This document shows, piece after piece, positions 1 through 5,788 of a stretch of DNA of 5,788 nucleotides. Origin of the DNA: Nitrososphaerota archaeon (GTDB lineage Archaea > Thermoproteota > Nitrososphaeria > Nitrososphaerales > Nitrosopumilaceae); contig PAAH01000014.1 of assembly GCA_002698885.1 (NCBI GenBank), positions 11,593 to 17,380 on the forward strand, written 5' to 3'. The position numbers were made by a program, and so were the translations under genes. Position 1 is the first letter of the stretch; each line of letters opens with the position of its first letter. Below the pieces are notes generated by a model, which did no database searches, was not told the DNA's origin, and was given only the letters and a program-made list of their open reading frames with translations.

Positions 1-695
1 GTCCTTTCCAAAAAGTCACCCTTCACCCCAACTGCAGCACCTACAAGTGGTCTTCCTTTACTGTCATGAGAGGCAATTGGATAATTTTCAGTATTTAGTA
101 TGTCTTGAGTTGTATAAAGTCCATGAATTTTTTGGTCATCGTCAACTAATGGTAGCTTTTCAATTCTATTGTTTTTTAGAATATCTTTTGCCTCATCCAC
201 ATTTATTCCAGGTTTTGAGGTTATGACGTCTTTTGTCATTAGTTCTTTAACTAATTTTGTAGAATCTAGAGATTCAAATAATACATCACGTTCAGTGAGG
301 ATTCCAACAAGACTGGATTCGGAATCAACAACCAGCAAGCCTGAAACTTCTTTTTCAGCCATTATATCAAGTGCAGTACTGATTGTTTCATCTTGGCTTA
401 CAAGGTATGGATTTTCAATCATTACACTTCCAGAACGTTTCACTTTTAGAACTTGGTTTGCTTGTTCTTGAATTGTTAAAAAGCGATGAATAATTCCAAT
501 TCCGCCCTGTCTAGCCATAGTTACTGCCATAGTTGATTCTGTAACAGTATCCATGTTTGCACTGATTAGTGGAATGTTTAATGTGATATTTTTTGATAAC
601 TTTGTTGATAAGTCAGTTTGAGTTCTACTACTAATATCAGAAAATTTGGGTACCAGGAGCACATCGTCAAACGTTATTCCTTCTCTTATGCTCAA
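1..695 (-). CDS. guaB: IMP dehydrogenase, N-terminal ~231 residues (C-terminus off window)
   Basis: Oxidises IMP to XMP with NAD+, the committed step of GMP synthesis; cytosolic. I translated this stretch by hand and it stays open to the window edge. Residues 4-12 read REGITFDDV, followed by LLVPKFSDI, then IPLISANMDTVTES at about 41-54 and MARQGGIGIIHR at about 60-71, which are hallmark segments of the IMPDH barrel. A CBS pair interrupts the barrel at about 92-203 (GLLVVD, GILTERDVL, then LPLVDDD and GLYTTQDIL). The barrel resumes at RPLVGAAVGV. The catalytic Cys loop and the NAD-binding part lie off the window, so activity cannot be judged. The start is a TTG: an in-frame TAA lies a short way upstream, no ATG or GTG lies between it and the conserved REG motif, and GAGGT sits 4 nt before the TTG. 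It lies 30 bp downstream of folP on the same strand, so co-transcription is plausible. Confidence 0.95.
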   Translation of the reverse strand, partial: MSIREGITFDDVLLVPKFSDISSRTQTDLSTKLSKNITLNIPLISANMDTVTESTMAVTMARQGGIGIIHRFLTIQEQANQVLKVKRSGSVMIENPYLVSQDETISTALDIMAEKEVSGLLVVDSESSLVGILTERDVLFESLDSTKLVKELMTKDVITSKPGINVDEAKDILKNNRIEKLPLVDDDQKIHGLYTTQDILNTENYPIASHDSKGRPLVGAAVGVKGDFLER

Positions 696-699
696 ATGA

Positions 700-704
700 A
701 CCTC
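700..704 (-). promoter_or_regulatory. Shine-Dalgarno site supporting the TTG start of guaB
   Basis: On the minus strand GAGGT lies 4 nt before the TTG codon. It matches the anti-Shine-Dalgarno end of archaeal 16S rRNA. This matters because no ATG or GTG is available between the upstream in-frame stop and the conserved N-terminus, so the site supports the TTG as the true start. Confidence 0.5.
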
Positions 705-723
705 ATACCAGAGAATGAAAAAC

Positions 724-734
724 CGTTATAAGCC
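724..734 (-). promoter_or_regulatory. Candidate TATA box for guaB, overlapping the end of folP
   Basis: The minus strand reads GGCTTATAACG here, and the TAA stop of folP lies inside the box. Its centre is about 34 bp before the guaB TTG, so a transcript starting about 25 bp downstream would have a leader of only about 8 nt. This would allow guaB to be expressed apart from folP. Archaeal TATA boxes are short and this AT-rich DNA offers many chance matches, so the call is tentative. Confidence 0.35.
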
Positions 735-1595
735 TTTCTTAGTGTTTTTTAACATTCTTTTTGCTATCTTCAAAATATCTTTTGCTGCACCCACATTATG
801 CGTTCGTAGAATATCTGCACCATACATTATTGAAATCAGTTCTGCAGCCATAGTTCCATAAAGTCGATCAGCCGGATTATCTTTTTGTAAAATTTCTCCT
901 ATGAATGATTTGTTAGAAACTGAAACCAATGCTGGGAACTTGTTTTTAATAAAACGTAAATTTTGTAGAACTGAAATATCCCTAACAACCCAATCAGAAC
1001 GAATTTTTGTAAATGGAAATTCTCTCCCAGAATTTCTGAAAAAGCCAATTGCAGGGTCTACTACAATTTTATCTTTAGGAATTTTTGCAGTTTTTGCAAT
1101 TTTGATACTTTCTTGAAGGAGTTTTTTTGTTTCAGTAACATGACTGTTGTAAATCATTTTCTTACTGTATGCACATACAATAACTGATGGTTGAAATTTT
1201 TCTAAAATTTTAGGCATATTTTTATCAAATTTTAATCCGGAAACATCATTGATTATTTCAATGCCTGAATCCAAAGCATATTCAGCAACGGTTGCTCTAC
1301 ATGTATCAATAGAAATTGGAAGGTTTGTAACATTTTGAATAATACTTATAGATTTTGAAATTCGATTTAGCTCTTGTTTTTCAGAGATGACAGTTTTTAG
1401 GTAAGGTGCAGTTGACATAGCACCAACATCAATAATACTTGCACCTTCAGATTCCATTTTTTTTACAGTTTTTGAAATTTCTGATTTAGTAATTTTGATT
1501 GAATTCTTATAGAATGATTCTGGACTGATGTTGATAATTCCCATTATTTTTGTTTCATTTTTGTTACCAACCGTTAATTTTCCTAATTTTGCCAT
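726..1595 (-). CDS. folP: Dihydropteroate synthase family protein, archaeal subtype
   Basis: Expected to condense 6-hydroxymethyl-dihydropterin diphosphate with p-aminobenzoate or a related amine, giving a dihydropteroate-type precursor of the C1-carrier cofactor; cytosolic TIM barrel. The 289 residues match the usual family length. Visible motifs are MGIINISPESF at 18-28 (Asn22), GASIIDVGAMSTAPY at 51-65 (Asp56), ISIDT at 94-98 (Asp97), IINDVSGL at 114-121 (Asn116), VVDPAIGFF at 178-186 (Asp180), VSNKSFIG at 226-233 (Lys229) and LRTHNVG at 263-269 (Arg264, His266). These cover the pterin and phosphate ligands known from bacterial enzymes. Loop 2 reads STAP where bacterial enzymes have STRP, and the stretch after DPAIGFF (about 187-203) is unlike the usual GFGK region. 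The neighbouring divergent mptE encodes the preceding enzyme. A diverged enzyme using another arylamine is the main alternative. Confidence 0.88.
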   Translation of the reverse strand: MAKLGKLTVGNKNETKIMGIINISPESFYKNSIKITKSEISKTVKKMESEGASIIDVGAMSTAPYLKTVISEKQELNRISKSISIIQNVTNLPISIDTCRATVAEYALDSGIEIINDVSGLKFDKNMPKILEKFQPSVIVCAYSKKMIYNSHVTETKKLLQESIKIAKTAKIPKDKIVVDPAIGFFRNSGREFPFTKIRSDWVVRDISVLQNLRFIKNKFPALVSVSNKSFIGEILQKDNPADRLYGTMAAELISIMYGADILRTHNVGAAKDILKIAKRMLKNTKKGL

Positions 1596-1628
1596 ATGAT
1601 TTATGAAAAGGTCATCTAATTTGAGTTT
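1596..1628. promoter_or_regulatory. 33-bp divergent intergenic region between folP and mptE
   Basis: The two start codons face away from each other across 33 bp, so both core promoters must fit in this gap or run into the opposite gene. On the plus strand TTTATGAA (1600-1607) is centred about 26 bp before the mptE ATG, the right place for a leaderless transcript. On the minus strand TCAAATTAG is centred about 25 bp before the folP ATG, and CATAAAC, which overlaps the mptE start codon, about 33 bp before it; I cannot choose between them. Simultaneous occupancy by two TBP/TFB complexes looks sterically difficult, so the promoters may compete. Confidence 0.5.
1599..1607 (+). promoter_or_regulatory. 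Candidate TATA box for mptE
   Basis: ATTTATGAA lies about 26 bp upstream of the mptE ATG. Archaeal transcription starts about 25 bp downstream of the TATA centre, so the mRNA would begin at or next to the start codon. No purine-rich ribosome-binding site precedes the ATG (the bases just before it are TTTGAGTTT), which fits a leaderless message. Confidence 0.45.
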
Positions 1629-2369
1629 ATGACAATAAGAGGATGGGAATCTAGATATCGTGAAATAAGAAATGCATTTGGATATAGTAAGTTAAAAGAT
1701 CTTGAATCTGCACAGAAGTTAAATAGAAAAATTAGAAAAAAATATCCCATATCCAAATTAAAAAAATTAATTTCAGGACAAACTGTTTTCATAATTGGTG
1801 CTGGACCTTCGCTTTCTAATTCAATCTTAACTCTCAAGAAATATGAGAATGTCACAAAAATTGTTGCTGATGGTGCAGTTCAAGCATTAATTGAAAATAA
1901 TATCAAACCTGATATTCTTGTAACTGATCTTGATGGAGATATTTCTAGTATCAAAAAGGTAGGTAGAACAAAGATTCCAATTATTGTTCATGCCCATGGT
2001 AATAATTACAATGAATTAGAATTGGTTTCAATTTTTCAAAATAAAATCGGTACAACACAAACTAGAAAATTTGGAAAGTTGGAAAATTTTGGTGGATTCA
2101 CTGATGGAGATAGATGTGTTTTCTTGGCTGAAAGTTTTAATCCAGAAAAAATTATTTTGTTTGGAATGGATTTTGGTAAGAAAATTGGAAAGTATTCAAA
2201 AAAGAAAGTTTTAGATCGAAAAACCAAATTAAAAAAATTAGAATACGGAAAAAAATTACTTGAATGGCTTGCCAAAAAATCTAATTCCGATCTATATACT
2301 ACTTCAAAACCAATCAAAGGGTTCAGAAAGATTAGTTTCGCTGACCTTGAGTATATGATAGACAATTAG
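1629..2369 (+). CDS. mptE: 6-hydroxymethyl-7,8-dihydropterin diphosphokinase (MptE/DUF115, COG1634 family)
   Basis: Transfers diphosphate from ATP to 6-hydroxymethyl-7,8-dihydropterin, making the activated pterin used by dihydropteroate synthase or by methanopterin synthesis. This archaeal family is unrelated to bacterial FolK. The 246 residues carry the family landmarks in order: VFIIGAGPSLS at 53-63, KIVADGAVQAL at 77-87, DILVTDLDGD at 95-104, IIVHAHGNN at 118-126, GGFTDGDRCVFLA at 155-167 and IILFGMDFG at 175-183. The acidic TDLDGD and the HAHG motifs are probably nucleotide, metal and pterin contacts. The N-terminal MTIRGWESRY looks like a natural family start. The C-terminal third is lysine-rich (KYSKKKVLDRKTKLKKLEYGKK). 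The folP homologue is divergent 33 bp away; COG1634 genes are known to occur near folP in archaea, which supports the assignment. The next gene follows after 36 bp. Confidence 0.9.
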   Translation: MTIRGWESRYREIRNAFGYSKLKDLESAQKLNRKIRKKYPISKLKKLISGQTVFIIGAGPSLSNSILTLKKYENVTKIVADGAVQALIENNIKPDILVTDLDGDISSIKKVGRTKIPIIVHAHGNNYNELELVSIFQNKIGTTQTRKFGKLENFGGFTDGDRCVFLAESFNPEKIILFGMDFGKKIGKYSKKKVLDRKTKLKKLEYGKKLLEWLAKKSNSDLYTTSKPIKGFRKISFADLEYMIDN

Positions 2370-2374
2370 AATGC

Positions 2375-2384
2375 GTTTTAATAC
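2375..2384 (+). promoter_or_regulatory. Candidate TATA box for the coiled-coil gene and guaA
   Basis: GTTTTAATAC lies in the 36-bp gap after mptE, centred about 26 bp before the ATG at 2406. This predicts a leaderless transcript covering the unknown gene and guaA. Readthrough from mptE could also supply these genes; a short T-rich stretch (GTTTTCT, about 2392-2398) might stop some of it. Confidence 0.45.
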
Positions 2385-2405
2385 GGAATAAGTTTTCTAA
2401 CAAAT

Positions 2406-2975
2406 ATGAAATATACTGATGAACAAATTCGTGACATGGTTCAGCTTAAAGAAACAATAATTGAAAAATTATCTAAATATGAAGAAGAGATTGCTTTTTT
2501 ACAAAAAACATTAGACATTTTGGATGTCAATCTTAAAGATTCAAGTTTTATTAAAGCATCACATATACCAAAAAATAATCCTACTGAAAATGTGGACACG
2601 CCTGATTTGCAAGAAGATAACGAAACTATCCCAATTAAAAAAAGTAAGGACGGAGAAATTATTGCAAATGCAATTGTAACACCAGAACAAGTATCAATCA
2701 TTTTAAAAGATGGAATCGGATTAACACCTGAAATTCCACCATTGAAAACATTTTTTGTTGAACGAATAATTGGGGAAATGAAAAAGAATGATGATAGATT
2801 AGTTGAAAACGGAAAAATTAATGAAGAATCTGTTATTGATTGTATTATTAATAAGAATGGAAGTGCAATTAGAGAAATAATAATCAAAAATTATCGTGAA
2901 AAAAATAGAGTAGATGAGATTATCAATACAGCCACATGGTCGTTAACACGAATGATGGAAAATTCTTCCAAGTGA
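2406..2975 (+). CDS. Unrecognised protein with N-terminal coiled coil, coupled to guaA
   Basis: I do not recognise this 189-residue protein and assign no function. Residues about 5-46 form a charged helix with regularly spaced hydrophobic residues (MVQLKETIIEKLSKYEEEI and onward), a likely coiled coil. Residues about 47-80 are rich in Asn, Asp, Pro and Thr and look disordered. Residues about 81-189 look folded: an apparent strand pair around EIIANAIVTPEQVSIIL, then IPPLKTFFVERIIGEMKKND, and an ending helix with NYREKNRVDEI and TATWSLTRMME. There is no signal peptide, membrane span, Cys cluster or nucleotide-binding loop. A TATA-like box sits 26 bp upstream of the ATG and the stop is 4 bp before guaA, implying a shared transcript and perhaps translational coupling. 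The long antisense open frame across it is treated as a shadow. It is probably a lineage-specific conserved protein; role unknown. Confidence 0.85.
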   Translation: MKYTDEQIRDMVQLKETIIEKLSKYEEEIAFLQKTLDILDVNLKDSSFIKASHIPKNNPTENVDTPDLQEDNETIPIKKSKDGEIIANAIVTPEQVSIILKDGIGLTPEIPPLKTFFVERIIGEMKKNDDRLVENGKINEESVIDCIINKNGSAIREIIIKNYREKNRVDEIINTATWSLTRMMENSSK

Positions 2976-2979
2976 TAAA

Positions 2980-4503
2980 ATGGATAAAATTGTTGTTTTA
3001 GATTTTGGTTCTCAATATAGTCATTTAATTTGTAGAAGAATTAGAGAACTCTCTGTTTATGCTGAATTAGTTCCATATGATATATCCATTGAGGAATTAA
3101 AAAAGAAGGAACCAAAAGGAATAATTTTTTCTGGTGGTCCTTCAAGTGTTTATAATTCAGATGCCCCAATTCCTGAAAATGAAATATTTGATTTTAAATT
3201 ACCAATACTTGGTATTTGTTATGGTCATCAATTAATTGTCAATAAATTTGGTGGAAAGGTAAAGCGTGCAAACAAAGAATACGGTTCATCTTTGTTGATG
3301 ATGGAAAAAAATTCTGAATTGTTAGAAGGGTTAGGAGAATCGATTAGAGCATGGATGAGTCATGGTGATGAAGCAGAAAAAATTCCTGATGAATTTGATA
3401 TTATTGGTCATACTGATAATGCACATGCTGCAGCCATAGCTAACAAAAATAGAACAGTGTTTGGTATTCAATTTCATCCTGAAGTTATTCATACTGAACA
3501 GGGAACTGAAATTTTGAAAAATTTCGTTTTAAAAATTTGTAAAGCAAAACAAGATTGGACAATGGAAGGATTTATTGAAAAAACTGTAGGTGAACTGAAA
3601 AAAATCAATGGAAACGTATTATGTGGAGTTAGTGGAGGAATAGATTCGACAGTTGCTGCACTACTAATTCACAAAGCAATAGGAGAGCGATTAACAGGAG
3701 TTTTTGTCGATAACGGTTTATTACGCTTGAATGAATCTGAAGAAATCCAAGAAATGTTTATGAAAAATTTTGCAATAAATTTTCATAAAATAGAGGCTCA
3801 AGAAAAATTTCTTTCTAAATTAAGATCTGTTTTAGATCCTGAGGAAAAAAGAAAAATCGTCGGAGAGGAATTTATCAGAGTTTTTACAGATTTTGCTGAA
3901 AAGAATGGTCCATTCAAATGGCTTGCACAAGGAACATTATATCCTGATGTAATTGAAAGTGGAGTTTCAAAAGGACCTGCCGCAGTAATAAAATCTCATC
4001 ATAACGTAGGTGGATTACCTGACTGGCTGAATCTCCAAATTTTAGAACCACTAAGAGAATTATACAAAGATGAAGTTAGGGAAGTTGCAAAAATTCTTGG
4101 TGTCTCCGAAAAATTAGTGAAAAGACATCCATTTCCAGGACCAGGATTATCTGTACGAGTAATAGGTGAAGTAACACCAACAAAATTATCAATTTCACGT
4201 AAAGCAAGTAAAATTGTAGAAGATGAATTATGGGATGCTGGATTGTATAATCAAGTTTGGCAGGCATTTGCTGCAGTAGGAGATGACAAAGCTGTAGGTG
4301 TTGTTGGTGATGAAAGAAAATATGGACGGATTGTAACTGTACGAATTGTTGATTCTATCGATGCAATGACTGCAGATTGGACTAGACTGCCACATGGAAT
4401 TCTAGAAAAAATTAGTAATAGAATTACAAATGAGATTGAAGAGGTTACCTGGGTATCTTATGTAATCTCCAGTAAGCCACCTGCTACTATCGAGCCTCAA
4501 TAA
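2980..4503 (+). CDS. guaA: GMP synthase (glutamine-hydrolysing), single-chain
   Basis: Converts XMP to GMP using ATP and ammonia released from glutamine; the final step after GuaB; cytosolic. The 507 residues hold three regions. The class I glutaminase domain (about 1-190) has the nucleophile Cys80 in LGICYGHQL and the partner residues His166 and Glu168 in GIQFHPEV. The ATP pyrophosphatase domain (about 195-385) has the PP-loop SGGIDS at 218-223, AQGTLYPDVIES at 316-327 and KSHHNVGGLP at 338-347. The C-terminal dimerisation and XMP-binding domain includes HPFPGPGLSVRVIGE at 383-397 and SSKPPATIE at 497-505. Length is near that of bacterial enzymes, and both activities are in one chain, unlike the split subunits of many euryarchaea. 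The chain ends PQ, whereas the bacterial form usually ends WE. It starts 4 bp after the upstream gene; AAGTGA just before the ATG is at best a weak ribosome-binding site. Confidence 0.98.
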   Translation: MDKIVVLDFGSQYSHLICRRIRELSVYAELVPYDISIEELKKKEPKGIIFSGGPSSVYNSDAPIPENEIFDFKLPILGICYGHQLIVNKFGGKVKRANKEYGSSLLMMEKNSELLEGLGESIRAWMSHGDEAEKIPDEFDIIGHTDNAHAAAIANKNRTVFGIQFHPEVIHTEQGTEILKNFVLKICKAKQDWTMEGFIEKTVGELKKINGNVLCGVSGGIDSTVAALLIHKAIGERLTGVFVDNGLLRLNESEEIQEMFMKNFAINFHKIEAQEKFLSKLRSVLDPEEKRKIVGEEFIRVFTDFAEKNGPFKWLAQGTLYPDVIESGVSKGPAAVIKSHHNVGGLPDWLNLQILEPLRELYKDEVREVAKILGVSEKLVKRHPFPGPGLSVRVIGEVTPTKLSISRKASKIVEDELWDAGLYNQVWQAFAAVGDDKAVGVVGDERKYGRIVTVRIVDSIDAMTADWTRLPHGILEKISNRITNEIEEVTWVSYVISSKPPATIEPQ

Positions 4504-4507
4504 ATAA

Positions 4508-5377
4508 TCATATCATACACGCCCCAAAAACACCAGCAGAGTCACCCAGTTTATTTTTTAGAATTGGAGTATCAATTTGATCTGTGAACACCTGTTGATG
4601 GACATAACTTTGTCCTTCATCATATAGAAATGGAATATTTGATAATCCTCCACCAAGAACAATAGCATCAGGATCTAAAATATCGATTACATTTCCAAGC
4701 GCTAATGCAAAATTCTCTAATAATTCATTCTTCCATGTGGTAAACATAGATTCATCACTATTCTGAAGAATTTCAGAAATTGTTTGTCGTTTGCCTGAAA
4801 GATCATTCCATCTTTTCTCCAATGCAGGACCACTGAGATAAGTCTCAACACATCCGCTTTTTCCACAATAACATGAATTTCCTTCTGGTTTAATGCAATG
4901 ATGCCCCCATTCACCTGCAATATTCGTTCTACCATTATGGATCTGTTGCTTTATTACTATACCACCACCAACACCAGTACCCATTATTACACCAAAGACC
5001 ATATCAAAATTCTTTGCAGAACCAAGTTTTGATTCTGCTAATGTAAAACAATTTGCATCATTTTCAATAGAAACTTTTTGTTTCAGAACATTTTCTAAAT
5101 CATTCTTAATATCTTTTCCAATAAGACATTGTGTATTACTATTTTTAATCACGCCAGATTGTTTTGATAATGCACCAGGGGTACAAACTCCTATGGATAT
5201 ACTATCATCAGTTTTCTGTTTCAAGTCATCAACTAAATTCTTAATTAAATTAATAATTGATGAATAACCTTCTTGTTGATTTGTTGGTAATCTTTTTCTT
5301 TCTACGATTTCAAATTTTTCATCTAATAGTATACCCTCTGTTTTTGTTCCACCAAGATCTATTCCAATTTTATGCAT
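4508..5377 (-). CDS. ROK-family sugar kinase (glucokinase/fructokinase-like)
   Basis: ATP-dependent kinase, probably of a hexose or amino-hexose; cytosolic. The 289 residues are normal ROK length. The phosphate-binding loop GIDLGGTKTEG is at 5-15; IENDANCF at 104-111 contains the catalytic-base Asp107; the second phosphate motif GTGVGGGI is at 133-140; GEWGHH at 155-160 is the ROK sugar-binding ExGH element; CYCGKSGCVETYLSG at 169-183 is the zinc site (Cys169, Cys171 and Cys176, completed by a His of the preceding motif, probably His159). The adenosine motif DPDAIVLGGGLSN is at 235-247, and GDSAGVFGA closes the fold. The motif layout and wording resemble bacterial Mak/NagK-type kinases such as E. 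coli Mak, but substrate cannot be fixed from sequence. All key residues are present, so it should be active. It converges on guaA with a 4-bp gap and has its own TATA-like box, so it looks like a separate unit. Acquisition from bacteria is possible. Confidence 0.93.
   Translation of the reverse strand: MHKIGIDLGGTKTEGILLDEKFEIVERKRLPTNQQEGYSSIINLIKNLVDDLKQKTDDSISIGVCTPGALSKQSGVIKNSNTQCLIGKDIKNDLENVLKQKVSIENDANCFTLAESKLGSAKNFDMVFGVIMGTGVGGGIVIKQQIHNGRTNIAGEWGHHCIKPEGNSCYCGKSGCVETYLSGPALEKRWNDLSGKRQTISEILQNSDESMFTTWKNELLENFALALGNVIDILDPDAIVLGGGLSNIPFLYDEGQSYVHQQVFTDQIDTPILKNKLGDSAGVFGACMI
4550..4560 (+). terminator. Possible oligo-T terminator of guaA inside the convergent kinase gene
   Basis: TTTATTTTTTA on the plus strand begins about 47 nt after the guaA stop. 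Archaeal RNA polymerase often terminates at T-rich stretches without a hairpin. As guaA and the convergent kinase gene are only 4 bp apart, termination has to occur within the kinase coding region. The evidence is base composition alone. Confidence 0.3.
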
Positions 5378-5400
5378 AATTGGTATACAACATACTAGTA

Positions 5401-5788
<388 letters not shown>

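Noticed and set aside
169..471. A 100-codon plus-strand open frame inside guaB.
   Set aside because: It runs antisense to the CBS domains of a clear IMP dehydrogenase, and its translation is Ser/Thr/Phe-rich with no motif.
1..695. A stand-alone CBS-domain protein in place of IMP dehydrogenase.
   Set aside because: The CBS pair is flanked on both sides by characteristic IMP dehydrogenase barrel segments (REGITFDDV, SANMDT, GGIGIIHR, RPLVGAAVG).
1616..2365. Two minus-strand open frames (1616-1855 and 2036-2365) across mptE.
   Set aside because: Both lie opposite conserved MptE motifs and have no promoter, ribosome-binding site or recognisable domain.
2441..2887. A 148-codon open frame on the minus strand inside the coiled-coil gene.
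   Set aside because: The plus-strand gene has a well-placed TATA-like box and tight coupling to guaA, and its protein has a sensible domain layout. The antisense product is a Ser/Ile/Phe-rich sequence typical of the complement of Lys/Asp-rich coding DNA, with no recognisable motif.
2370..2979. A purine or folate-type riboswitch controlling guaA or the pterin genes.
   Set aside because: The gaps before these genes are 4 to 36 bp, too short for an aptamer, and the predicted transcripts are leaderless.
4076..4935. Open frames of 63 and 72 codons overlapping guaA and the ROK kinase.
   Set aside because: Both overlap strongly conserved enzyme segments in another frame and show no independent coding signal.

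Overview
The window looks like ordinary chromosomal DNA from an archaeon, most likely an AT-rich, Nitrosopumilus-like member of the Nitrososphaerota (Thaumarchaeota). Three things point there: the MptE-type (COG1634/DUF115) pterin pyrophosphokinase, which is an archaeal enzyme; a ferredoxin with the CxxDGxC...CP signature of Sulfolobus zinc ferredoxins; and very short intergenic gaps with TATA-like boxes about 25-34 bp before start codons, as expected for leaderless or nearly leaderless archaeal mRNAs. The lineage is inferred from gene content and was not tested by a database search.

Layout from left to right: guaB (minus strand, C-terminal half off the window), a folP-like dihydropteroate synthase (minus), a 33-bp divergent promoter region, mptE (plus), an unrecognised coiled-coil protein (plus), guaA (plus), a ROK-family sugar kinase (minus, convergent with guaA and only 4 bp away), and a dicluster zinc-type ferredoxin (minus, N-terminus off the window). 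Coding density is very high. No gap is longer than about 65 bp, and I see no RNA genes, mobile elements or CRISPR arrays.

The genes form a coherent block. GuaB and GuaA catalyse the two steps from IMP to GMP. MptE and the FolP-like protein catalyse consecutive steps that activate a pterin, itself derived from GTP, and join it to an aromatic amine. From the central 33-bp gap, each divergent arm reads a pterin gene and then a guanine-nucleotide gene: folP then guaB leftward, mptE then (after the unknown gene) guaA rightward. The ROK kinase and ferredoxin appear functionally separate.

Nothing here is clearly a new system. The best leads are the mirror-symmetric pterin/GMP arrangement, the unknown protein 4 bp upstream of guaA, the altered loop 2 of the FolP homologue, and the insertion and His-containing tail of the ferredoxin.
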